Of a stretch of 64,000 nt of DNA, positions 23,408-35,881 are shown piece after piece. Numbering within the stretch: the stretch's first letter is position 1; every line of letters begins with the position of its first letter. Position numbers and translations under genes: made by a program. The notes below the pieces were generated by a model. It was not told the origin of the DNA. It did no database searches and worked only from the letters and a program-made list of their open reading frames with translations. The DNA is from Hsuehochloa calcarea (taxonomy: Eukaryota > Streptophyta > Magnoliopsida > Poales > Poaceae). The DNA is taken from positions 1,959,501 through 2,023,500 of the forward strand of contig CM070604.1 of NCBI GenBank assembly GCA_036346395.1, given 5' to 3'.

Positions 23408-25386
23408 ATGGCTTCGGGCGGCGATGCGGCGGCGGCGACAGAGGGCGGCGCCGCGCTCGGGATCTCCAGCACCGAGTGGGCGGAGCCCTGCCCCCCTCTG
23501 CGGCGGAATCTGCAGTTGCTCTCCCCCGACGAGGTGACCGCTCTGCTGTAACTCGTAGCGATCCTAGCTGTAGATTCAAATACTACAAAATAAGCAGATG
23601 TGCTGGTTGATCTTATGCCTCACCATTGCAAACTCGAAGTTTTTAGCTCCCACAATGTCACAGTGCCATGGTTAAGAGCCAGACCTTTTCGGTGATTGCA
23701 AGTTTCATCTTTAGGTGTGCGCAATATCTGGTAATTCAACGCTAGTACGGCCAGCTACCTCGGTTCGCTGCGATTTAGTTCCCTCACGTAGTGATGACGA
23801 GGGCTAGGGCGCCTGCAATTTTAGAGCCTTTTAGAGGTGCAATTCATCTAGTTCCCAGGTAGAATAGAATGCTTAACTATCTTCTGCCACAGTGGCCACT
23901 TGGAGTATAAATCTACTTCTCAGGTTCCCGTTCATCTTGATCATGTTCCACCTGAACATCAAATTGACCGAATTTCTGGTGTAAACATGAGAAAATGATT
24001 TTTTTATATAAAGAAAACAGTATGACCAAGCTGGCCCGACCGTGATATATTATACATTATAGATGAAAAGAAAAAGTACAATATATGAACAAGAAAAAGG
24101 AGGAAAAGAAAACAAATAGAAAAATCAAAAGAATTTTTTTCTTTCTAAATTGATCTATTCAGTTATTCTGCATGTCTGAAGTTTTGAAAGACCTTTTTAG
24201 TCGTAAACTTGGAAGAATGCATTTCTTTGTGAAAATTTTAGATGAATTACATGTATATCTGATTTGCCTCCATTGAGAGTCAAGAAAATGCCACCTGAGA
24301 TGGTTGGGCTGGACCAATAGATCCATATTTATTATACAAGAGGACCGAGGACATACCTTTTTAATTGTAGCAACAGTAGAATTGTGGATCATAGCAACAG
24401 CGGACTGTGGACCACCTATTATCATAGTGCAACCTCAGGGGAGATGGCAATTTACAGGGCAAACAGCCTTATTTTAAAAAAGGTGATGACGTTAGCATAT
24501 TCTTCTGGAGAGCACTACTTTGGCCATTGGCTCGTTCTCAGTTGATTGTGACCCAACTTAACAAGCTCCTTTTTATCCTCTTTCCAGGTTGGTGCACAAA
24601 TTGCTGACCCCGTAATTGATACTTTCAACGGGCAGGAGGTAAAGGTTTGGCCACGCATAACCTGGAGTCCAAGGTGGGGTCTTGCATTCAAGGATGTCAA
24701 GGAGAAAGTCCATGGCAACTCTTCAGTTTCTCAGAGGTCAGCTTTGGTCATCAATGGCCGGAACATAGTCCTTGAAGGCCTTTCCTTGGACGGCACTCTT
24801 ATTGTCAATTCTGTCGATGAAGCAGAGGTAATACAAACACCATTGTTAACCTAAGATGCCATCTATATATAATGATTTTGTACCAACCAACATGCCTAAG
24901 TTACTTTAAAGCAGCTGCCTTTCTTCGTTGAGTATTGTGCACTGATATGCCTTGTTAAAGGTTCCAAAAGGCAACCCTTATCATAGTGCAACCTCAGGGG
25001 AGATGGAAATTTACAGGGCAAACAGCCTTATTTTAAAAAAGGTGATGACGTTAGCATATTCTTTTCGAGAGCAGTACTTTGGCCATTGGCTCGTTCTCAG
25101 TTGTTTGTGATCCAACATAACAAGCTCATTTTTATCCGCTTTCCAGGCTGGTGCACAAATTGCTGACCCCGTAATTGATACTTTCAACGGGCAGGAGGTA
25201 ATGGTTTGGCCACGCATAACCTGGAGTCCAAGGTGGGGTCTTGCATTCAAGGATGTCAAGGAGAAAGTCCATGGCAACTCTTCAGTTTCTCAGAGGTCAG
25301 CTTTGGTCATCAATGGCCGGAACATAGTCCTTGAAGGCCTTTCCTTGGACGGCACTCTTATTGTCAATTCTGTCGATGAAGCAGAG
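23408..25386 (+). pseudogene. UDP-sugar pyrophosphorylase pseudogene, internally deleted
   Basis: Exon 1 (23408-23533) encodes 42 residues starting MASGGD and ending LLSPDE, with a valid donor. Intron 1 then matches the intact gene up to about 24418, where it breaks directly into the middle of exon 15 (24419-24482). Exon 16 follows (24588-24827). A second, complete exon 15 (24961-25041) and exon 16 (25147-25386) come next. Exons 2-14 and 17 are missing, and after 25386 the sequence joins the region upstream of eIF4A. No catalytic GGLGERLG loop remains, so no active enzyme is possible. It is the upstream member of the tandem duplication whose intact USP lies at 28213-35881. Confidence 0.9.
24419..25386 (+). 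repeat. Tandem duplication of USP exons 15-16
   Basis: Unit one (about 24419-24853) and unit two (about 24854-25386) each hold exon 15, a short intron and exon 16. A third copy is the intact gene at about 35087-35645. The unit border joins the intron 16 start (CATTGTTAACCTA) to intron 14 sequence (GATGCCATCTATATAT). Unit two is nearly identical to the intact gene; unit one differs more, including Ala instead of Glu after GEM and Lys instead of Met in GQEV-x-VW. Confidence 0.88.
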
Positions 25387-25559
25387 GTGATGAAAGCACT
25401 CTTGGATTTGGACCGTGGCATCCACCTCAAAGCACTTTTTTCTCCAAATCCATACATCCAAAAAAAGATTCAAAATTTTATCCAACCAAAGAAAACAGAG
25501 ATGTCCCTATACATCCTGCCGCACAAAATCATACCTATTTCGCCTTACCGGTTAGATTA

Positions 25560-26105
25560 AAGCTCCATCTAAATTACACATTAAAACAGAAAAGGAGAAG
25601 AACAATGCCCAAATTGCCATCGGATCATCCGCGAATCGAATCGAATAGCGGTGAAACCATATTCACATTCATATTTCCAAACGAATACGAATTCGAATAT
25701 GCTCAAATACGAATACGAATAGAATGTCACAACGAATACGAATGCGAATCGAATATCTACTCAATTCGGTCGGATCCGGATATCTTTGTAACTTATGTAA
25801 TATGAAGATATTAGTGACACTTTATCTTGTAGTCACACTTACCATTTTAATCTATTTATTTTCACTAAAGGAACATGAATTCACATTAAATTAAAAAAAA
25901 ACCATCCGACTAATGCAATAAAAAAATACTTATATTGCTTCATCGAATACGAATAGTTCAGATAAAATAACAATTCGGATGGGAAAATTCCATACTATAT
26001 TTACATCTATATTTTTATACGAATTGAAAACAAATAGAAGAAAAACAGTTAATCGGATATTCGTATCCTATCTATTCGAATAATAATCCGTTTTTCGTCC
26101 CTACC
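25560..26105. mobile_element. AT-rich element fragment with GAATACGAAT repeats
   Basis: Repeated words GAATACGAAT and TCGAATA fill this stretch. The right side ends CCGTTTTTCGTCCCTA, like an Ac/Ds-type terminus. The matching region before the second eIF4A copy (about 36790-37160) retains the right end but lacks much of the left. The left terminus is unclear. Confidence 0.4.
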
Positions 26106-26189
26106 CACAACTCAGCCTCGATACAAACGAAGAGAACAAATTAAAAAAAAGAGAGAGAAATCCTAGGCCGACACTACCCCCTCCGAGTC

Positions 26190-28112
26190 TCGCTCCACTA
26201 CGATCGGGGACCCCCTTAAAAGCCGCCTCCGCCCAAACCCTCTCTTTCTCTCTCCTGTCAATCCCCTCCCCACCCACGCCGTCGAATCCGAGGCTTCGAT
26301 CTCGGATTCACCGCACCGCGCGAGGCAGCCCCCAACCGAAGCTCGATCTCCTCCTCCTCCTCTCCGCGCATCAGGTAGAGCCCTGCCTCTGGATCTCTCC
26401 CGCCTCCGATTTTTTTGGCCTCTTTTGGTGCCGTCTCGCCCGATCTGTAGGGTGGCATGGATTTGTTGCTGGTCTGGGCGGATCTGAGTAGTTTTAGGGC
26501 TGGATCTGCGTGGATTCGATGGAAAGGCTCGGTTTTCGACGGCTGGGTGGTGGATGTAAAGTAAAGGTCGCGCCTTTAGGGTTCGTTTGTGTGGTGACGC
26601 TCTAGGGCTTGTTTCCCGTCGACAAGATTGATGTCTTTTGTTTTTCTAGTGTTTGTTTCATTTGATAGCTTATTTTTTACGTAGGTTATGATTTTATATT
26701 AGAAGATTTGTGGATAGTTGATGCTTTGTTCTCAGTGATGGTGGAGGAAGCTATTTCCTTTTGCCGAAATCTTGTGTAGATCGCTGTATCTAACTTGTAT
26801 TCAGCTATATTTGGTGTTGTTGTAATATCACATAACTGGTATCGGACCACTTCCCGCTGGCCGGCTGGGAACAGTAACCGGCCGGTCCGTTCAAACCGGA
26901 AAAATCCCGGATAAAAATCGTTTGAATTTGATTAAAAACTAGCTGAATTTCGAAAATTGAAATTTGAACTTGCAAAATCCGAGAAAACTAGTTGGGATTT
27001 TGGATCCCGGACCCTGGCCGGGATCCCCCCCTGGTTGTTATGTATTATTGATTCTTAGGTATTGGATTCTACCTGTATGAACTAGTGGGCTAGTGCATGC
27101 TCGCTGAAATTATGTATTCTATATTTGATAGCATCTTAATATATCTTTGATGTGAGGTTACCTGCGACGAAAAGACAAGATGAAGTGGTAGCATGTATTT
27201 GTTATGGACCTTATGGTTTCGATACTGTTTAGCTATCTTAACAATCTAAAAAAACAAGGTATGGGAAGAGAGTGCTGTACCTGATAACCAACCTGATGAG
27301 TTCATGGATTTAACTGATTTTCCTCAAAGTGTATAGTAGATTTTTGGTAACGATATCAGTTGTATGGCACTGGAATCCTTACGACAAGTAGTACTACAGA
27401 TTGTAATGGCTAATGGCTTAGATGGTGTTAGTAGGGTTAATGGTTAGCTCCACGCATTCAGCATAACTAGTTTTGTGAATTTAGTAGCTGAATGTTATAT
27501 GTTTTTGTTTCTCTTGGGTGGTCATACCTCTGGTTGCTTGTTATGTGATCTATTATTGACCATCTACATGATGTTTTCGTAGATGTGTCTTTTTCAGAAG
27601 TTATTTGCCCTGTACAGTTGCTATTTTTATGTTCTTTGCGAACACGCTTATGGGCATTAATAGTAACCAGTAGTATCTACATGCACATCATTGCATCTTT
27701 CCGGGTCCTGTGCATTTTGTTTGTATCTATAGATAATTAATATCCGCTTCCTCCTGTTGCCCTCCTATACGCTGTACTTGTTTCTTTTGGCTAATATGTT
27801 ATCTATTTGCTCCAGCCATGGCGGGAATGACACCAGAGGGTTCCAATTTCGATGCTAAGCACTATGATTCTAAAATGCAGGAGCTGCTGTAAGTAATCTT
27901 AAATAATTGTTTTATCTCAAAAACTCATTTTCATTTGTAGCGTGCATTTAGCTAAGTGCCGTGTCTCCTCTGATGGATTGCATATTTTCTACTTACCAAT
28001 ATTCATTGAATACATGAACCAAGGTGAGACTGAGGAGTTCTTCACTTCGTACGTGAAGTTCATGAGAGTTTTGATGACATGGGTCTCCAAGAGAACCTCC
28101 TCAGAGGCATTT
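26190..28112 (+). pseudogene. eIF4A pseudogene, 5' part only
   Basis: It matches the intact eIF4A copy from upstream DNA through coding exon 2. Leader exon ends at 26373, leader intron is 26374-27815, ATG is at 27818 and coding exon 1 ends at 27888. Exon 2 is damaged: the acceptor AG of the intact copy is AT here (28014-28015), one A is deleted near 28053 causing a frameshift, and homology stops near 28112 in the RGI codons. The helicase core is absent. The promoter lacks the site II and telo-box cluster seen at the intact gene, and the leader intron carries a 215-bp insertion. Confidence 0.88.
26827..27041. mobile_element. 215-bp insertion in the pseudo-eIF4A leader intron
   Basis: The flanks join exactly in the other eIF4A copy (TGTAAT then GTATTATTG, near 37940). 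The insert starts ATCACATAACTGG and ends GGTTGTTAT, and contains CCGGCCGG motifs and a hairpin with 9-bp arms GGATCCCGG (27002-27010) and CCGGGATCC (27018-27026). Family unknown; a clean target duplication is not obvious. Confidence 0.65.
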
Positions 28113-28212
28113 TGTTTTGATGAACAATATTGATTTTGTTTTGTTTGCCTCGTGACTCCATGAGAAAGACAGAGAGAAAGAGACGCGTCGTTTGGCTCCT
28201 CCTCCACGCACG
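28113..28212 (+). promoter_or_regulatory. Duplication breakpoint and shortened leader of the intact USP gene
   Basis: About 20 bp of filler (28113-28133) link the eIF4A exon 2 fragment to USP leader DNA, which then matches the upstream copy from TTTTGTTTGCCTCG to the ATG at 28213. The native USP upstream region is not present at this copy. Confidence 0.75.
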
Positions 28213-31200
28213 ATGGCTTCGGGCTGCGATGCGGCGGCGGTGGCAGAGGGCGTCGCCGTGCTCAGGATCTCCAGCACCGAGTGGGCGGAGCCCTACCCCC
28301 CGCTGCGGCGGAATCTGCTGTTGCTCTCCCCCGACGAGGTGACCGCCCTGCTGTAACTCGTAGTGATCCTAACTGTAGATTCAAATACTACAAAATAAGC
28401 AGATGCGCTGGTTGATCTTATGCCTCACCATTGCAAACTCGAAGTTTTTAGCTCCCACAATGTCACAGTGTGATGGTTTCTGCCACGATGAAGGCACTGA
28501 CGTTTGATTTGACGTCTTTACAACCGTGCCATGGTTAAGAGCCAGGCCTTTTCGGTGATTGCAAGTTTCATCTTTATGTATGCGTAATATCTGGTAATTC
28601 AACGCTAGTACGGCCAGCTACCTTGGTTCGCTGCGATTTAGTTCTCTCACGTAGTGATGACGAGGGCTAGTTGGCCCACCCCGCGCCTGCAATTTTAGAG
28701 CTTTTTTGAGGAGCAATTCATCTAGTTCCCAGGTAGAATAGAATGCTTCACTATCTTTTGCCACAGTGGCCACTTGGAGTACAGTTCTACTTCCCAGGTT
28801 CCCGTTGATCTTGATCATATTCCACCTGAACATCAAATTGACCGAATTTCTGTTGTAAACTTGGTAAAATGATTTTTTTGAAGAGAACAGTATGCCCAAG
28901 CTGGTCCGATTGTGATATATTTTATGGATTAAAAGAAGAAAGTACAATATATGAACAAGAAAAAGGAGTAAAAGAAAACAAATAGAAAAATCATAAGATT
29001 CTTTTTTCTTTCTAACTTGATCTATTCTGTTATTCTGTATGTCTGAAGTTTTGAAAGACCTTTTTAGTGGTAAACTTGGAAGAATGTATTTATTGGTGAA
29101 AATTTTAGATGTATGATATGTATAGCGACACAAGGTGGTTATCAATTGATGGACATCTGATTTGCCTCCATGGAGAGCCAAGAAAATGTCACCTGAGATG
29201 GTTGGGCTGGACCAATATATCCATATTTATTATACAAGAGGACTGGGGACATACCTATTCAATTGTAGCAACAGTGGATTGTGGACCACCTATGAGTTTT
29301 ATTTTTCTATAATGTTTTTCTCCTGTTGATTCTAGGTTGAGCTTGCAAAAATGCTTTTGAAGGAGGGCCAGATGCACCTGTTTGAACACTGGTCAGAACC
29401 AAGTGTTAACGATGAGAAGAAAAGAAGCTTTTTTGATCAGGTGTGTCTTCATATTCAGAAACTATCAAAACACTCAGGTTACATGGATATGCATAGTTAT
29501 GATGGATTCATATAACGCTTTACGGAATTCCTGTGGCCTCTGACCTTTCTCTACATCATCAAGGCCAAGGAAGTGACTAAAGTGCTTAAATAATTAAATA
29601 TTGCTTTTCTTTTCTGCTAAATTTTTCGTCATCTAGGTCCGCCGACTTAATTCAAGCTATCCTGGTGGGCTGGCATCATACGTCCAGAATGCCAGAAAGC
29701 TACTAGCAGATTCAAAGGCAGGCAAGAATCCATATGATGGTTTCACACCTTCTGTAAGTCCTGCTATCTGCTATTTTTCAATTAATTGGCTGAATTTTGT
29801 TAGAATATGCTTTCTAGTATATGATCTCAATTGATCTCAACTGTCAACTCTGGTTTACCTTGCTTCCTTTTTTCTAGACTGAATCAGTGTGCACTAAAGT
29901 GCCTTTTTATCTGAAACAAGTGTTGTTAACAGAGAAATCATATTTGCAGGTTCCTTCAGGGGAAGTATTGACCTTTGGTGATAACAATTTTTTGTCATTG
30001 GAAGCAGCTGGGGTAAAAGAAGCACGCCATGCTGCATTTGTTCTTGTAGCTGGTGGGCTTGGCGAGAGACTTGGTTACAAAGGAATTAAGGTAATGCGAG
30101 TTACTAATAGCAAACTTATAACCAAGTATGGAATGGGCATCATGTAGACTCTTATCACTAGCTAGTTAAAGCTTTTCAGTCACGATGTGCTGTAGTAGCA
30201 GGCATAAATGTATTAGAACTTTGAACAAGATGCTGTAGTACGGTAGTGAACCTAGTGTTTTGATGTCATGTAGCTGTGTTATTGATTATGTTGTTTGGTT
30301 ACAACATTTTCACTTCAATTCCTCATATTTGTGCTACAAGATATTGACATCAATGGCTGGATAGCACTTTCGCACATTGTGTCACACCCAGAAAATAATA
30401 ACACAATTCGGAGATGAAAATTAGGGAAGCGATGAACAACAAGCAGTAGGGAATTCCATCTTCACAGTTCAAGAAAGCTGACAATAGGATTAAGAATATT
30501 TGTTCAAGTCAAAGTCTACAAGTATGTCTACTTTATTGATCTGATTGGGTTTTTTCTCCCCTTGTTTCTTTATGGTTGCAATCCAAATTATCTTCCAAAT
30601 GGAATGACGTGCAAAGCTTTTGCGCGTTCTAAAAAAAAAGTCTACAAGTATCATTAAAACTCAATGTCCCCAGCTAATCCACAATTGGGAACATGTAACT
30701 CCTTTCCTCTAGATGGTCTATTGTTTTGTTGAATGCACCTTGATACCAAGCAAGTTTCTGAAAGTATCACGTCACTGATTTCGTTAGTTATGTCATTGCG
30801 CAGGTAGCACTCCCCAGGGAAACAACTACTGGAAAATGTTTTCTTCAACATTACATAGAATCCATTCTGGCTTTACAAGAGGCCAGCTGCGAAATGGTAG
30901 AGGGTATGTAGACTATGGTACATGTGCAATGGATTTGTGACTTACCAGCATGATTAGTTTTCTTACCAATATTTCTGTAATTTCTCTAATATTACTTTGG
31001 TCCTTCCAGCAGGCCTTGCTCGTTTTATCTTTTACCCATTTCTCTTTTGTCTAACAATTTCTAAAATGGTATTATCTGTCTGGGTGATTACAAGGATGAT
31101 CTTGGAATAGCTTTCTCTGCTGTGGTTGCTATTGATTGATGTGATGGCTGATTGAGCTGATGTGAGCTTTTAGAAGTAGGTTGACTGACCGCTGGTAGTG

Positions 31201-34200
31201 TGTAAAGCAAAAAACAGGATGGCATATAAATACCATATCGCTGAATAATTTAAAGTTGAGACTTGGGACATGTGGTTGTTTTGTATTTTAGTCCTCTTCA
31301 GTGGAGACCAATTTTGACCTAATATACTTGTACGGGCTAAACGAAGATGAAATAAGCCCACGTTTAAGACCTGAACCGGAGAGGTTAAACCAGTTTTATT
31401 TGGTTTCTGGTTTCTAAAACTTGGTTTGCATATTGATGGGCTTGAATTGTACCTATGTATTTCACCATGATAGAACTTTGGACAGTATATTGGACAACAG
31501 ACAGATAAATTTTTTTGTTTTCTTGTAAAAGGTGCATTTGGCAACTGGCATGACTTTATGATGATTCTTTTTCATTATTTAGACATTGTCTAGATTGCAA
31601 GCCTCACAGAAGATTCAGATGTTGCTTTTCTTCTGATTGATGTCATTCTCTGAGTGTGCAGGCGAATGCCATACAAAGATACCCTTTGTTATTATGACTT
31701 CCGATGATACAAATGCGCTAACCATCAATCTTTTGGAATCGAACTCCTATTTCGGAATGGAACCATCGCAAGTGAAAATTCTAAAGCAGGTTGGTTTTCT
31801 ATTTCGCTATTTCTTCCATGTGCTTTTTAGGGGAAAAACATTCTTCACTAGTTGTGCAAAGCACACTGACACAGCTGTTACTTTTGGTACTGGCTGCGAA
31901 TGTTTTTTTTTCTAGGAAAAAGTGGCATGTTTAGCTGACAATGATGCAAGGCTTGCATTAGACCCAAATGACAAGTACCAAATCCAGGTTGCTAATTTCG
32001 ATATGAATATCACTTACACTGGGTTTCCAAATATATGCTACCCAATTATTGTTATTACTTTCAGTTTTGTGATTTGACAGACAAAGCCACATGGGCATGG
32101 AGATGTTCACTCTCTTCTTTATTCAAGCGGGTTGCTTGAGCAATGGTATATTTGTTAATTCAAGAAACATTGTCAATCAGGCAGTTTTGCCTGTTTATAG
32201 TAATTCGGTAAACTAATCAAGCGAAGTGCAAGTCCATACACACAAATCTTTTGAATGTTTGTTATGAACTTATGATACTATGCATTCTTTTTATAGGAAG
32301 AGTACGGGGCGGAAATGGGTTCTCTTTTTCCAGGACACAAATGGGTTGCTCTTCAATGTTTGTACACTGCCTCCTACTACTATATTATAATTAAGAGTGT
32401 TAAATAGTCTGTTTGTGGACAGATATGGTTACGGTTGAAGTGACATAGCTCTCCACATTGTTTTGTAGGCAATACCGTCAGCATTAGGTGTCAGTGCCAC
32501 CAAGGGCTACAATGTTAATTCTCTCGCGGTTCCTCGGAAGGCAAAGGAAGCCATTGGAGGAATAGCAAAACTTACTCATATTGATGGTATGCTTTACTAC
32601 ATTTACCTAATTGGATGTAAGCAATTCATGGGTTAAACATAGCAGGAAATTTTGGCGCTTTTCGGAGGATAATAATTATGTGAATCAGTAGTGATTCCAG
32701 AGTGATGGGTCCACTGTTTCTGTCTATAGTAGAGTATATCTGTACCATAAAAATCAAACAAAGTATCATTATTTATTTAAAAGGATAAGGTAACTGTATT
32801 ATTGAGAGTTTCCATACTGTCATCTAATCACATCCAATTTAATGAAAGAATGCATTTTCACTTGCTTTTCCCACTTCTCTACATCAGTTTTGTTCTCTTA
32901 AATGACTTAGATCCATTCTTATGTGCAGGTAGAACAATGGTTATTAATGTTGAGTACAATCAGCTTGATCCACTCCTGTGTGCAACTGGACATCCTGACG
33001 GAGATGCAAATTGTGAAACAGGCTATTCTCCATACCCTGGAAATATAAACCAGGTAATTGCTGCAAACAGATAATCCAAACCACTAGTGAGTTGGCCACT
33101 TTCAAAAATTCATTTGCGTTGGGTCTCCCAAATACTGAAAACATGGTGCTTAACATGACCTGTCTATTAACAACACATTGTTTTGCCAGTATAATGTTAT
33201 AGTACCAACACTTCTACAAGTTTTCTGGATCTTGTTATCTTATGTACCACAGTAATTGCAATATAACTGTTGATGTCCATGTTCTTCATTGCCTAAAAAA
33301 TGAATAAAGCTCTGCTGTCAACCTTAGTATGCATAATGTATTGGCACTGCAGGATTTTTGTTGTACTGACTTTATGCTGCATTTTTGCAGTTGATACTGG
33401 AGCTTGGACCATATATTGAGGAGCTCAAGAAAACACATGGTGCCATTTCTGAATTTGTAAATCCTAAGTAATTATTCTGGCCAATTGCTCCAAAGGACAT
33501 TTTTTTACAATGTTAGCAATGCAAGTCTGTTGCCAACTTCCATTCGATTCTGAAAGTTTTTCCATTGGTGGCCTCTCAAGGCTGGGATAATTTTGTTCTT
33601 GCTTTTATGACTCCAATATCTTTGTTCACACTTCCCCTCTTCATGCCACACTTTTTATGGAAATATTTTCTCACTGATGTTGCCTCCAATCGGCGTAGTA
33701 AAAACCACCTTATCTGCCCAGAAATCTGTGTTGTATAGTACCTTCCTGGCGATGTCACTAATTATCATATAATTGTATATGGACCTTGTTTCCTAATTAC
33801 TATACCTCCAAAGTACTCCTTATATAGGTAGAGGTACACTGATCAATGCATTAGCAAAATAAAACCACAAGACTTTGCAACGAATCCCGCAAGTATTGTT
33901 TATAATCAGCTGTCAATGGAGTTCATAAATCATGTTGATTTTGTGATTAAGTTCTTAATGTGGTATTTTTTCATTAATTTAACCCAAATATCTCTTAATT
34001 TTGTTAATTTAGGTACAGTGATTCTACCAAGACAGCATTTAAATCCTCCACTCGGCTTGAGTGCATGATGCAAGACTATCCAAAAACACTACCTCCCTCG
34101 GCAAAAGTTGCGTTTACCGTAAGAGACATCTGAACCCTCTCTTGAATCTAAAGAATGATTTTGGTAGATAATTAACCCTTTTGATTATACGTCTTGTACA

Positions 34201-35881
34201 AGTGCAGTGCTGCACCCTTTACTTATGTTCAGCTCTTACTTAACCTACTATGATAGCATCTGGTGAACATATTCTACCATAAGTACTTCTGTTGTATATA
34301 GTCAATGATTGTAGTCTGTAGATAAGATGTGATTAGATTCTCTGTACTCTATGGCGCACCTTGTTTGCCAGATAGATAAGATGGGATTACATTCTCTGTA
34401 GTGCCTGCAGTCTCCTGCCAATAATTCATGAACATAGTCGAAAGTCAGAACTTGAAATCTCTAGGGAGAAATTGGTTTTCTCAATTCTGTATACTCCTGT
34501 CAAGACCATCTGGTTTCAGACCAGAGTGCTTGCTAGGAATTGCAATTGTCTGTACCTTCCATGAACAGCAGTACAATATCCAAGTTGAGAAAAGAGGGCA
34601 TGTCGGATCACAAGATTTCTTTTGTTTTTTTAGGACAGCACCATCCCCTCAACCTCAATGGCCCCTACATAGCTCATGGCTTAAACCCAAACCATTAGCA
34701 ATTGCTGTTAGTATCTCTGATTCAGATGCAAATGAAGAAAGTTTTCTCCTGAGTGAAGTTTTCATGATTCATCCCCGTACTGTTTTTTATTCTCACTCTG
34801 CCTTTTTTTGAACCATAATTGCTAGGTTATGGATACATGGCTTGCATATTCTCCTGTGAAGAATAATCCTGAAGATGCAGCTAAAGTATGGTTTCACCCC
34901 CTTTTTAAGATTGAAAAATGTTTATTTTACATAATTAATTTTTGTCCTTGCATATAAAGCTATGCTTGGTGAGCTGAAGCTTTGCTCCAAATTTATGCTG
35001 GCATTGATAAATTATTATTATTATTAATCAATAGGCCTGTTATCAGATCCAACTTTGCAAAACTAAAATTCCTCCACACTTCCGAAGATGCCATCTATAT
35101 ATAAAGATTTTGTACCAACCAACATGCCTAAGTTACTTTAAAGCAGCTGCCTTTCTTCGTTGAGTATTGTGCACTGATATGCCTTGTTAAAGGTTCCAAA
35201 AGGCAACCCTTATCATAGTGCAACCTCAGGGGAGATGGAAATTTACAGGGCAAACAGCCTTATTTTAAAAAAGGTGATGACGTTAGCATATTCTTTTCGA
35301 GAGCAGTACTTTGGCCATTGGCTCGTTCTCAGTTGTTTGTGATCCAACATAACAAGCTCATTTTTATCCGCTTTCCAGGCTGGTGCACAAATTGCTGACC
35401 CCGTAATTGATACTTTCAACGGGCAGGAGGTAATGGTTTGGCCACGCATAACCTGGAGTCCAAGGTGGGGTCTTGCATTCAAGGATGTCAAGGAGAAAGT
35501 CCATGGCAACTCTTCAGTTTCTCAGAGGTCAGCTTTGGTCATCAATGGCCGGAACATAGTCCTTGAAGGCCTTTCCTTGGACGGCACTGTTATTGTCAAT
35601 TCTGTCGATGAAGCAGAGGTAATACAAACACCATTGTTAACCTAGAGAACTGTTCTAAACATAGATGGCTATCCTCTTAACGATGGATTCTTCATACCAT
35701 GCCCGTCTTGCAGGTCAGAGTTACCTGTCATGTAGAAAATAAAGGCTGGACAATCCGGCACGTCGACCACAAGGACACCTCGGAGAAGGAAGAGATCAGA
35801 ATCCGCGGATTCAAGTTCGAGAAGTATGAGCAGCTGGAGCTGAACTACACAGAGCCAGGAAAGCGTTGCATGAGCTCATAA
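28213..35881 (+). CDS. USP: UDP-sugar pyrophosphorylase (USP)
   Basis: Exons: 28213-28338, 29336-29440, 29637-29753, 29950-30090, 30804-30903, 31662-31789, 31916-31987, 32081-32145, 32297-32357, 32469-32586, 32929-33053, 33391-33467, 34013-34118, 34826-34885, 35193-35273, 35379-35618, 35714-35881. All borders are GT-AG, phases agree, and the sum is 1890 nt (629 aa plus stop). The family converts sugar-1-phosphates and UTP to UDP-sugars plus PPi in the cytosol, the last step of monosaccharide salvage. The nucleotide-binding loop GGLGERLGYKG is at 151-161. PKGNPYHSATSGEM and the C-terminal beta-helix-like part are present. Length fits the roughly 600-630 aa of plant USPs. Position 362 is Cys (TGT) within LLCATGHPDGD, where I recall Arg in other plants; Glu follows GEM at the 'GEMEIYRA' site where Ala is usual. 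The coding frame is intact, but its upstream region is truncated. Confidence 0.95.

Noticed and set aside
25201..25560. Open frame continuing from USP exon 16 across the junction at 25387
   Set aside because: It reads through a lost splice donor into eIF4A upstream DNA; a by-product of the pseudogene junction.
27942..28133. Open frame spanning pseudo-eIF4A exon 2 and the breakpoint
   Set aside because: Starts in intron sequence and includes the frameshifted, truncated exon; not a plausible protein.
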